Shown: positions 1 through 6,440 of the stretch, one piece after another
Numbering within the stretch: position 1 is the first letter of the stretch
Layout of the letters: each line of letters opens with the position of its first letter
DNA from: Candidatus Argoarchaeum ethanivorans
GTDB taxonomy: Archaea; Halobacteriota; Methanosarcinia; Methanosarcinales; EX4572-44
Length of the DNA stretch: 12,522 bases
Reading direction: 5' to 3'
Assembly (NCBI GenBank): GCA_905067535.1
Contig: CAJHIR010000026.1
Location: 1 to 12,522, forward strand
Program-made: the position numbers and the translations under genes
The notes under the pieces: generated by a model
What the model was told of the DNA's origin: nothing
Databases searched by the model: none
The model's input: only the letters and a program-made list of their open reading frames with translations

Positions 1-451
1 GACCCGCACCCTCGCAGACCCTTTCATCCCAGTAAACCTTTGATGTTTGCAGAGCAAGATTCCTTATCCCTTCATACCCGAGTTTCTGATTCGATTTCCC
101 AACCCGTATAACCACTCTTCCAAAAGCAAGGACTGGTTTCTGCTCACTCTCGAGAGCATCCACAACGATAACCTGCTTTCCTTCTTTTCCATCAATCTCC
201 TCAACACGAATTGAGGGATGAATCACAGGGTCTGTATTCTGCTTGATCTGGTTTGCCAGTTTCTCGATCGTTTTCTTGCCGATATCAACTCCAACAATGC
301 CACAATCATCTGCTACGCCAATGAGAACTCTTCCACCATTCCTGTTCGAGAAAGCAGAAATCGTCTCAACAACATCCTTCCATTCGGCAAGCGAAGTCTT
401 AAACTCATTGATCTCAGATTCTCCAGACTCAATAATCTCCTTCAGATTCAT
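1..451 (-). CDS. AlbA_2 (Schlafen AlbA-type, AAA_4) domain protein, C-terminus beyond window
   Basis: The 150 visible residues fit the N-terminal AlbA_2 putative nucleic-acid-binding domain, often seen in predicted transcriptional regulators and Schlafen-like proteins. Supporting landmarks are the early E-F-K motif (residues 16-18), the signature AFSNRNGGRVLIGVADD (33-49), a VVIRVGKSNQ segment near residue 113, and a closing stretch LALQTSKVYWDERVCEGAG typical of the domain end. What follows in this family (often an HATPase_c_4 or winged-helix part) is outside the window. The ATG at 451-449 overlaps the stop of the upstream glycosyltransferase as ATGA, with no strong ribosome-binding site, so translation is probably coupled. 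Family assignment is by recalled motif pattern; the ligand and target are unknown. Its coupling to a glycosyltransferase is unusual. Confidence 0.75.
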   Translation of the reverse strand, partial: MNLKEIIESGESEINEFKTSLAEWKDVVETISAFSNRNGGRVLIGVADDCGIVGVDIGKKTIEKLANQIKQNTDPVIHPSIRVEEIDGKEGKQVIVVDALESEQKPVLAFGRVVIRVGKSNQKLGYEGIRNLALQTSKVYWDERVCEGAG

Positions 452-1329
452 CCACGACCACCATCCCCCATCCTCAACCTCGCGATCACATTCAGCATCA
501 ACCCCATAAACATCCCGATCGCGCCAAGAATCAAGAATATCGACACAAGCATCGCATAAGCAAGCGAGAAGAATTTGGTCTGGTTATACTCCTGAAGCAG
601 TCGTATCCCAAAGAAAACCCCGACAAGACATGATATGAATCCAGGAACCCCGATATAAAGCAGTGGTCTCTTCTCTGCGATGAGCCATATCACCGAGTTT
701 AGCACCCCAAACCCATGCGAAACCGGATTCTTTGCTGACGTGTCAAAATCCCCGTACCTGCACTGGATCCGCACCTCTGCCATCCGTAAATTCAGGTCAC
801 GACTGCAGCGCATCATCTCTGACTCAATCGAGAAATCATTCTTCTTCAGCGTTCCTGCCAGCAGTTGAATCGCTTTCCTGTTCAAAACCCTGAACCCTGA
901 TTGTGAGTCAGTGACAGCACCACCCGCACCAGTTACATGATCAAGCACCGCCCTGCCGAACCTTCTGTAAAACGGCATCTGTCCGAATGAACGGAAGCCA
1001 ATGACAAGATCCGCAGCATCGTTTGATACCGGTTCAAGAAGCTCCGGAATCTCACCCGGATCATGCTGACCATCACCATCCAGCAGGACAAGAGCATCAA
1101 ACCCATGTTCGGCAGCATACCCAAGCGACGTCCTGACCGCGCTGCCCTTCCCCTTATTCACCCCATGCGAAACAACCACCGCACCCGCCGCTTCCGCCAC
1201 CTCCACGGTATCATCCGTGGATCCGTCATCAACCACCAGCACCTCGTCCACATACTTCCGCGCCTTCAATACGACCGATCCGATAGCCAGCCCCTCGTTA
1301 TGGCACGGGATTGCTGCAAGTGTCTTCAT
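448..1329 (-). CDS. Family 2 glycosyltransferase, DPM1/AglJ-like, with two C-terminal membrane helices
   Basis: A 293-residue GT-A enzyme of the dolichyl-phosphate mannose synthase type, expected to move a sugar from a nucleotide donor to a polyprenyl phosphate at the inner face of the membrane. Visible motifs are the opening AAIPCHNE (5-12), nucleotide-binding VVDDGSTDD (32-40), the metal-binding LDGDGQHDP (83-91) and DSQSGFR (141-147). Two hydrophobic helices lie at about 223-243 and 254-280. The start is well supported: AAGGAG at 1342-1337, seven bases before the ATG. The gene overlaps the 63-residue gene before it and the AlbA_2 gene after it, each by ATGA. Archaeal AglJ-type enzymes start N-glycan assembly on dolichol phosphate, but the donor sugar here cannot be read from sequence. 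Part of the gene has a decayed twin at 2150-2340 and a more distant, broken paralogue at 7919-8560. Confidence 0.92.
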   Translation of the reverse strand: MKTLAAIPCHNEGLAIGSVVLKARKYVDEVLVVDDGSTDDTVEVAEAAGAVVVSHGVNKGKGSAVRTSLGYAAEHGFDALVLLDGDGQHDPGEIPELLEPVSNDAADLVIGFRSFGQMPFYRRFGRAVLDHVTGAGGAVTDSQSGFRVLNRKAIQLLAGTLKKNDFSIESEMMRCSRDLNLRMAEVRIQCRYGDFDTSAKNPVSHGFGVLNSVIWLIAEKRPLLYIGVPGFISCLVGVFFGIRLLQEYNQTKFFSLAYAMLVSIFLILGAIGMFMGLMLNVIARLRMGDGGRG

Positions 1330-1517
1330 GCTTCTGCTCCTTTACGACGGAATTGGATAGTTCTATCATCAGTTATTCTTACCACCGAAGTTATCGCAAC
1401 ACGTAATGTATCTGTTATCGTAGCTAAGACTATCCGGTGATTATGCTCGCGCGCCAACTTGAAAACCTCTTCCAGTGCACTCTCCGGATCCACGATGAAA
1501 GTGATAAAGATTTTCAT
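1326..1517 (-). CDS. 63-residue conserved-context protein of unknown function
   Basis: I do not recognise a family. The protein starts MKIFITFIVDPESALEEVF and ends in a basic FRRKGAEA tail; the pattern of a short hydrophobic strand, an amphipathic helix (about 10-25) and further strands suggests a small alpha/beta fold. Reality is supported by context: AAGGAG at 1529-1524 lies six bases before the ATG, the start overlaps the toxin stop as ATGA, and its own stop overlaps the glycosyltransferase start as ATGA. Its last codons also carry the ribosome-binding site of the glycosyltransferase. It could be a third component of the toxin-antitoxin unit, an accessory of the glycosyltransferase, or a remnant kept for translational coupling. 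No membrane segment or metal motif is visible. Confidence 0.6.
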   Translation of the reverse strand: MKIFITFIVDPESALEEVFKLAREHNHRIVLATITDTLRVAITSVVRITDDRTIQFRRKGAEA

Positions 1518-1876
1518 AGCGGTCTCCTTCTGTATCGCCCCAGTTCCACGATTATTATCGCATTTATAAGCTCATTATCCCCAACAGTGTCCAGAAACTC
1601 CTTCAATACCTTGTTTAACTCCTCTGCCCTGAATGTATATGGCAACCTGAAAATAATACCTCCAGGATGCTCAGGATATCGAAGTATCTCCCCAAAATCG
1701 GTATCTCTTGTCACGATTATTCTTTCGTTTTCGAGAGCGTATTCAATGATCTCACTATCCTTTGCCGCCCCCATCCCGATATCTCTAACATCTTCCACAT
1801 CATAACCAGTGCTTCGTATCACCTCGGCACTTGATCTGGGCATATCTGCATCCAATATAAATCTTAAACTATGCAT
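1514..1876 (-). CDS. DUF5615 family PIN-like toxin
   Basis: About 120 residues that fit the DUF5615 (Mut7-C/PIN-like) nuclease family, the predicted toxin of DUF433/DUF5615 pairs. Acidic positions expected of a PIN-like site are visible: LDADMP (Asp9, Asp11), KDSEI (Asp40) and VTRDTDFG (Asp58, Asp60), numbered from the ATG. The basic C-terminal RYRRRPL is typical. I chose the ATG at 1876-1874, which overlaps the antitoxin stop by eight bases and has a GGA six bases upstream; a GTG at 1894 would add six residues without homology to the usual start LRFLLD-like. The presumed action is RNA cleavage restrained by the DUF433 partner; this is a family prediction. The C-terminal arginine codons AGA AGG AGA double as the ribosome-binding site of the next gene. 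Confidence 0.85.
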   Translation of the reverse strand: MHSLRFILDADMPRSSAEVIRSTGYDVEDVRDIGMGAAKDSEIIEYALENERIIVTRDTDFGEILRYPEHPGGIIFRLPYTFRAEELNKVLKEFLDTVGDNELINAIIIVELGRYRRRPL

Positions 1877-2090
1877 ATATCCTGATCTCTTCACTCGCTA
1901 CGATTTTTGCAGCATATTCTATCGCTGCGAGTACATCTTCCTTTTGAGTCCCATATTCCTTTGCAATTGCTTCCGCCACCATGCCCCCCGCCAGAGACCC
2001 CAATATTATATCCACAGGTACCCTCGTACCTTTTATAACAGGTTTTCCATGCCTTACTTCCAGATCAATGCGTATTCTTGATTCAAACAT
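1869..2090 (-). CDS. DUF433 domain antitoxin
   Basis: A complete 73-residue DUF433 protein. The family signature is clear: GKPVIKGTRVPVDIILG (residues 15-31), a helix with EAIAKEYGTQKEDVLAAIEYA, and a short C-terminal tail. DUF433 has a winged/homeodomain-like DNA-binding fold and is the usual antitoxin partner encoded just before a DUF5615 toxin, as here, so it likely neutralises the toxin and represses the operon. The ATG at 2090-2088 has GGTGAT five bases upstream. It is the first gene of the five-gene overlapping cassette. A possible TATA-like stretch lies about 20 bases upstream (near 2104-2112) but is too close to the SD for an ordinary leader, so the promoter is not settled. Confidence 0.88.
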   Translation of the reverse strand: MFESRIRIDLEVRHGKPVIKGTRVPVDIILGSLAGGMVAEAIAKEYGTQKEDVLAAIEYAAKIVASEEIRIYA

Positions 2091-2149
2091 TCTTAATCAC
2101 CGGCATATACAGTTAAACCTTCTTACATTTAAATGTGATTCCTTTGCAT

Positions 2150-2340
2150 CGTTTGATAACGCCTCAAGCGTCGACGTAGTCATCGGTTCAAACAGTCCGG
2201 GAATCCCCCCTCTGGATCATGCTGACCATCACCATCCAGCAGGACAAGAGCATCAAACCCATGTTCGACAGCATATCCAAGTGATGTCCTGACCGCGCTG
2301 CCCTTTCTTCTATTCACCTCATGCGAAACGACCACCGCAA
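2150..2340 (-). pseudogene. Glycosyltransferase (GT2) remnant, partial duplicate of the gene at 448-1329
   Basis: On the minus strand one frame reads AVVVSHEVNRRKGSAVRTSL and on through LLDGDGQHDP. Over 42 residues I count 38 identical to residues 50-91 of the intact glycosyltransferase. DNA similarity between 2214-2337 and 1058-1182 is equally high. The frame is lost just after QHDP by an indel, and the homology fades near 2160. No start, no N-terminal third and no membrane helices remain. It lies in the same orientation as the intact copy, with the DUF433/DUF5615 pair and the 63-residue gene between the two. This points to a fairly recent duplication, or to insertion of a second copy, followed by decay. 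Confidence 0.85.
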
Positions 2341-2440
2341 GCACCCATTCATCCTTCTACCTTTTCTTTATCTCTTCTATTTTCATTCTCTCATCACCAA
2401 AACCTTTTTCCTAATACTTATAAAATTGTCTTTCATGTAG

Positions 2441-2482
2441 TTAAAATCAGTGTAATTTGCGTTAATCTGCGTCCTATCTGTC
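2441..2482 (+). repeat. Degenerate TGCGT/CTGT short repeat, intergenic
   Basis: The stretch after 2441 shows imperfect units of about ten bases (TAATTTGCGT, TAATCTGCGT, CCTATCTGT); on the other strand they read as CAGATT/ACGCA units. Similar CAGATTA wording recurs at 2780-2800. I see no gene in 2341-2494 beyond this and the tail of the dehydrogenase remnant. Function unknown; it looks like low-complexity filler of the kind found in gene-poor junctions. Confidence 0.4.
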
Positions 2483-2494
2483 CACACAACCCTT

Positions 2495-3607
2495 TCACAG
2501 CCCCCTGTAACAAAATCTTATCCTCTCAGCATCACCCCTACCAAACATCCCCCTGATATCAATCAATATCGGATCGCTGTTCATCACACATTTGAGCGCG
2601 CCAAGCGAAATGTCCTTGAATGTATCATGGAAAACTGCCATGACAACACAGTCCGCACCCACACCCTCTCAAACCTTCCGCAGCATCAATCCCAAACGCT
2701 TCTATCTCCCCCCCTCCTCAATAAAGGGTCAAAGTCAGATATCCCAATTCCAAACTCCTCACGCCCTTCGGGCGGTAATATGTGATCTGTAATCTGTGAC
2801 ATGTTACCCATTACCCATTACCCATTACCCATTACTCATCACTGACGGCGCAGCCGTCGCCAACCAACCTATGAAATACCTGTGGAGGTTCCATTTTGTA
2901 GAGGCTACATCCAGGACATTCTCTGTATTTAGCCCCATCTTTTCAAAGATGATGGAGAGTTCATTCATCAACGCTATGTTCAGGTCACGCTGGATGTTCG
3001 AGAGTGACCTTTGCTGCCTCGGCAGTCCTGATATCCTTCACTTCATAGACCGTTGTGATCCGCGCATACAGTTTACTGACAATATCTGTGGTCTCCTCAT
3101 CCATTCCGCTCACGATCTTTGTGATCTTCTGCGTGCATGTACATCATCGCCTGGATTGATCCTCTCTGGAGAATAAGCCACCTTAAAATCCATCCCGCAT
3201 TGCAGACCTGACTCTTCCAGAATCGGCTTTATTATCTCTTCTGTAACACCAGGATAAACCGTGGATTCCAGAATCACAACACTGCCCTGCTTTAGGCTCT
3301 CGCTGATCGTCTCTGAAGCGCTTCTGACATAATAGAGATCAGGCTCCTGTGATCTGGTCACAGGTGTTGGAACTGATAGTATAACGAAATCAGCATCTCT
3401 TATCTTCGTTGGATCATTCGTAATAAAGAGATTCTTATTTTCCTGATTTAATTTGGAATTATTCAGTTTCTTTACCTTATCGCCATCTATCTCGTATCCT
3501 ATCACTCGCATGTCTTTTGAGAATTCGATTGCAAGCGGCAGTCCAACATATCCAAGTCCAACTACGCATACAACTGCTTCGTTCCGGTTTAGTTTGTTCG
3601 TAATTAT
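2495..3607 (-). pseudogene. wecC: Nucleotide-sugar dehydrogenase (UDP-ManNAc dehydrogenase type), decayed
   Basis: Homology runs the length of this stretch but in different frames. The N-terminal NAD fold reads VVCVVGLGYVGLPLAIEFS (near 3570-3515), then VIGYEIDGDKVKKL, VILSVPTPVT, and YSPERINPGDD. After a shift near 3125 it continues KITKIVSGMDEETTDIVSKL and AAKV. After a shift near 3010 it reads [20 protein letters not shown] and [12 protein letters not shown]. The middle, which holds the catalytic Lys/Cys region, is missing around 2795-2860. The C-terminal UDP-binding part resumes as ADCVVMAVFHDTFKDISLGAL and ends at RFCYRGL (stop 2497-2495). No ATG/GTG/TTG precedes the fold; an ATA sits directly after the epimerase stop, where an ATG would be expected. 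The intact enzyme would oxidise UDP-ManNAc to the uronate in two NAD steps. An open frame from the internal ATG at 3511 cannot give a working enzyme. Confidence 0.9.
2762..2858 (+). repeat. Scar element: hairpin, CAGATTA-type repeat, TTACCCA heptamer array, hairpin
   Basis: Inside the dehydrogenase remnant, where the catalytic middle should be, lie in order: a perfect five-base-arm hairpin with TTC loop (2762-2774), a GTGATCTGTAATCTGTGAC repeat (2781-2799), four exact TTACCCA heptamers plus one variant (2804-2838), and a second perfect hairpin with six-base arms and GCA loop (2844-2858). None of this codes for dehydrogenase sequence. It reads as inserted repetitive DNA, or slippage products, at a deletion site. 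Confidence 0.7.
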
Positions 3608-4609
3608 TTAAAACTCCGCACTCCTCTCTACATCCGCCCAGTTCTCAGTAAACCACTCATGCACCCTCTCCAGACCATCCTCGAACTTCATCTGCGGCTT
3701 ATAATCCAAAAGCCTCTTCGCTTTCTCAATAGAAGAGAGTAATCTCGTCTTTGCATCCCAATTCCTTCGCTCGGTATACTCAATCCCTGCCTCATTGCCC
3801 GCAATATCATTCACCTTGCGTGCCATATCTACAACCCGGTGCTCCATGCCAGAACCAAGGTTGATCGCTTCCCCGATTGCCTCTTCCCTGATCCCCATCG
3901 CAAGCAAGCCATTGATGATATCATCCACATAAGTCCAGTCCCTGGTCTCTGATCCGTCGCCCGTTATCGGCAGCGTACGCCCGTTCATCGCCCAGTAAAA
4001 GAAGTTCGGTATCACGTTTCTGTACCTTCCAGGAACCTCTCCCGGACCAAACACATTGAAGAACCTTGCGTTGACGATAGGTAAGTCGTACAGATTGTGG
4101 AAGTAGTTTGTGTACAGTTCCCCGAGCAACTTCGTGATCTGATACGGCGTATGCAAACTGATTGAAACATCATGTTCCTCAAACGGCATCTTCGACTCCA
4201 GTCCGTAGACCCCGCACCCGGAAGATGCGTAAACAAGCCTCTCAACACCCAAAAGATGCGCATACTGCATGACCTTCAGCGTCCCGATCCCGTTGACCAT
4301 CAGATCGTATTCGGGATTATCCACAGAGTTCTGGTTTGCAAAGTGTGCTGCCAGGTGAAACACGTAATCCGGTCTCTCTTTGAAGACCCGCTTCAGCATC
4401 CCATCATCGAGAATGCTCCCCTTCACAAACGAAATATTCTCCGCCTTCGGAATGTTCCATTCGTAAGCAGAAGACAGATCGTCCAGGATGATCACTTTCT
4501 CTGCATTCAGCTCAGCCAGTTTCCTGCACAGGTTCGTCCCAATGCACCCTGCACCGCCCGTGACCAGTACAACCTTTCCCTCGTATGCTTCTATTTCATC
4601 TTTGGTCAT
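3608..4609 (-). CDS. NAD-dependent epimerase/dehydratase (UDP-sugar 4-epimerase-like, extended SDR)
   Basis: A complete 333-residue extended short-chain dehydrogenase. The NAD-binding TGGAGCIG is at residues 17-24 with DDL (43-45) following the second strand. The catalytic set is visible as SSG (129-131) and YQITK (Tyr156, Lys160). The substrate part includes NVFGPGEVPGRYRNVIPNF and RDWTYVDDI. Length and order match GalE/RmlB-like enzymes; the substrate (probably a UDP-hexose or N-acetylhexosamine) cannot be fixed. GGAG at 4624-4621 lies eleven bases before the ATG. It follows the DUF6516 toxin by 42 bases and its stop is immediately followed, in frame, by the decayed dehydrogenase. A TATA-like box overlaps the leader. 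A stretch of its C-terminal region (IEYTERRNWDAKTRLLSS) is echoed in the remnant at 8554-8630. Confidence 0.9.
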   Translation of the reverse strand: MTKDEIEAYEGKVVLVTGGAGCIGTNLCRKLAELNAEKVIILDDLSSAYEWNIPKAENISFVKGSILDDGMLKRVFKERPDYVFHLAAHFANQNSVDNPEYDLMVNGIGTLKVMQYAHLLGVERLVYASSGCGVYGLESKMPFEEHDVSISLHTPYQITKLLGELYTNYFHNLYDLPIVNARFFNVFGPGEVPGRYRNVIPNFFYWAMNGRTLPITGDGSETRDWTYVDDIINGLLAMGIREEAIGEAINLGSGMEHRVVDMARKVNDIAGNEAGIEYTERRNWDAKTRLLSSIEKAKRLLDYKPQMKFEDGLERVHEWFTENWADVERSAEF

Positions 4610-4626
4610 ATTCTTTTCATCTCCAA

Positions 4627-4637
4627 TTTTTATATAG
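4627..4637 (-). promoter_or_regulatory. Possible TATA box before the epimerase
   Basis: CTATATAAAAA on the minus strand is a good archaeal TATA match. It is centred about 23 bases before the epimerase ATG, which would make the transcript leaderless and leave the nearby GGAG unused. It may therefore be chance AT-richness between the toxin and the epimerase. Confidence 0.3.
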
Positions 4638-4651
4638 ATTTCATCATACTA

Positions 4652-4987
4652 TTATTTTTCCTCACTAAAGATGTTCTTAATCTCTGAGAGTACATCATCC
4701 ACAAATACTTCACCGCATTCTATTGGCTTATCGTTGTTTGGAAGATGCAAATGAAATGGAAACGTTCTAATACCACTCCAATGCGGTGCATTATCCCATC
4801 TACGTATCATTTTATCCTCTTTTTGCAAATAGTAAGAATACCTCCGATAATTATCTCCTATTCCCTCGTTTACATAAAGCACATAATCCATCTTTAATCT
4901 ATCCTTTGCTCGTAGCGATTGCACTTTTGGCTCTACGTTCATCTCAATAATCTCCACATTCATGACAAGATCGCTGGATGATAACAC
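4652..4987 (-). CDS. DUF6516 family (TumE-like) toxin
   Basis: A 111-residue protein that fits DUF6516, annotated in databases as TumE-type toxin-antitoxin proteins. The characteristic core is visible: YRRYSYYLQ (47-55), RRWDNAPHW (62-70) and TFPFHLHLP (75-83), followed by a helical tail with FVDDVLSEIKNIF. The start is a GTG at 4987, 20 bases after the antitoxin stop; an ATG eight codons further in is possible, but the GTG version keeps residues that begin the first strand. It is paired with the gene at 5008-5334. Biochemical activity of the family is only predicted for this organism. The pair sits between two sugar epimerases and interrupts what would otherwise be a glycan operon. Confidence 0.8.
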   Translation of the reverse strand: MLSSSDLVMNVEIIEMNVEPKVQSLRAKDRLKMDYVLYVNEGIGDNYRRYSYYLQKEDKMIRRWDNAPHWSGIRTFPFHLHLPNNDKPIECGEVFVDDVLSEIKNIFSEEK

Positions 4988-5007
4988 CGCTAAAATATGT
5001 GATACTG

Positions 5008-5334
5008 TCAGTTAACTTCGCCATAGACCCGCGCCTCAACATCAGTCCAGTATCTCAATGCTTCTTCGTAACTCTCCCATCGTATGAAGTCATCCCATTC
5101 CTCAAATACTTCCTCGTCTTTCCTTTCTTCAATAATCCTTTTAAATTCCGGAAAGTTCACCTTGTACTTTCTCTTCAGTTCGCTTATCTTTCCTTCATAA
5201 TACCATATTTTGTTTCTTGCTTGTTCTCGTATTATACCTACAAGAGCATCCTTTTCATCTCTAAATAAACCAATCCTGACCAATTCCACGATTGGCGCAA
5301 ATACATCTTTTGATACCTTGACATAATTCTCCAT
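5008..5334 (-). CDS. Antitoxin-like protein paired with DUF6516
   Basis: A 108-residue, highly charged protein. The N-terminal 35 residues (YVKVSKDVFAPIVELVRIG, then FRDEKDALVGII) look like a small DNA-binding or dimerisation unit, possibly ribbon-helix-helix-like. The rest is a long helix (about 36-80) with many Lys/Glu, ending in EEWDDFIRWESYEEALRYW. A helical acidic tail with WDDF...WESYEEAL wording before a DUF6516 gene is a recurrent archaeal arrangement, so I infer that it is the cognate antitoxin. The ATG at 5334-5332 follows a 22-codon mini-frame by two bases. No paralogue is visible in the window. Confidence 0.72.
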   Translation of the reverse strand: MENYVKVSKDVFAPIVELVRIGLFRDEKDALVGIIREQARNKIWYYEGKISELKRKYKVNFPEFKRIIEERKDEEVFEEWDDFIRWESYEEALRYWTDVEARVYGEVN

Positions 5335-5336
5335 GC

Positions 5337-5405
5337 TTACCTCTTTCCCATATCCTCTATCATAGCTAAAAACTTGTCCACTTTGATTTTTAGTATTATT
5401 TCCAT
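5337..5405 (-). other. 22-codon mini open frame ahead of the antitoxin
   Basis: ATG at 5405 with GGTGA just upstream reads MEIILKIKVDKFLAMIEDMG, followed by Lys-Arg and a stop two bases before the antitoxin ATG. Its pattern (two short strands then K-V-D-K-F and a helix) resembles the opening of the antitoxin itself (YVKVSKDVFAPIVEL). It could be a leader peptide, a duplicated antitoxin N-terminus, or chance. Confidence 0.3.
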
Positions 5406-5437
5406 CCGTTCACCTATTCCTTCTCCGGAACGAATAT

Positions 5438-6384
5438 TCAATGTTCCTCCCCCAACCTGTAATACCACTTCATCCATTCCACAGTTCTTCTGATACCTTC
5501 TTCCGGAGATACTTTCGGATCATGTTTCAGATCCCTAACAGCCTTTGAGCAATCGATCGTCTTTATGTTTGTGGTGAAAAGTTCTGCCTCTTCGTAAGTA
5601 ACTATCGAGTCGTCCCTGCCAACAGCTTTTAACACCAGATCCGAATACTCCTTGATCTCTTTCTCCCATTCCGGTCTTCCAGCGACATTATAAACCTCGC
5701 CAGGAATGAAATTATCCACAATATTAGCCCATGTTCGGCATGAGTCTTCCACATAATCTATGATCCTCTTATGACCCCCGTAAACGATGTATGGTTTGCC
5801 GTGCAGGGCATGATATATGAACTTTGGAATAAATCCTCTGTATGGCGTATAATGTTCCCCGGGACCATAACAATTGACCGGTCTTACCCTGACGGTCTCT
5901 GTACCATACATCTTGGCAGAGTTCATGCACATCAATTCCCCTGCCCATTTGGTTATCGCATAATCGTTCATCTGATAGGCATCCCTGATCGGGTTGTTGA
6001 CCATCACGTCCTCTGACATCACTCCATTGTAATCCCCGTATACCTCCGCGCTCGAAAAGAAGATCATTCCGAACTTCAGTTTTTCCTGCAGGCGAATTAT
6101 ATGTTTCGTTCCGATGACGTTGGTTTGCCACAGGTTCTCATAATAATCCTCACCATTCCACCGCCCGTATTCCGCTGCCAGATGATATACATAGTCAAAA
6201 TCGTGCTCATCAAAGATCCGTTCCACCTGTCGATAGCTCCTCACATCGCAGCGGACATAGTCATCACGTTCGGTATTATAGAGGTCGCATGAAACCACTT
6301 CATGTTCCCGCTTCTGAGTTCGTTGCAAAGATTCGTCCCTATGAATCCTGCACCACCAGTTACTAATATCTTTTTAGTTTTCAT
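5438..6384 (-). CDS. NAD-dependent epimerase/dehydratase, single frameshift near the N-terminus
   Basis: The gene should begin at the ATG at 6384-6382, reading KKILVTGGAGFIGTNLCNEL, a textbook NAD-binding Rossmann start. Between about 6310 and 6330 one base is missing or extra, and the rest continues in another frame as KREHEVVSCDLYN onward to the stop at 5438. That second frame alone opens at a TTG (6328) and lacks the cofactor loop. The remainder is complete: HLAAEYGRW, FFSSAEVYG, YAITK (catalytic Tyr and Lys), RVRPVNCYGPGE, IIDYVED and a C-terminal RRTVEWMKWYY. It is a different enzyme from the epimerase at 3608-4609; substrate unknown. As written it is inactive unless the ribosome shifts or the base is a sequencing error. 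Confidence 0.85.
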
Positions 6385-6440
6385 ATTTACCACTTCTTTG
6401 TCATTCCATTCTTCCACACTTAAATGTTACCATCCCTCCT

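Noticed and set aside
218..559. Plus-strand open frames over the AlbA_2 and glycosyltransferase genes
   Set aside because: The minus strand encodes recognisable domains in the same bases; the plus frames show no homology or ribosome-binding site.
2804..2838. TTACCCA heptamers resemble telomeric repeats
   Set aside because: Only five units, internal to a pseudogene, and archaeal chromosomes are circular; slippage or a small repeat element explains it better.
2762..2858. Possible CRISPR array
   Set aside because: Units are seven bases with no spacers, and no cas genes are near.
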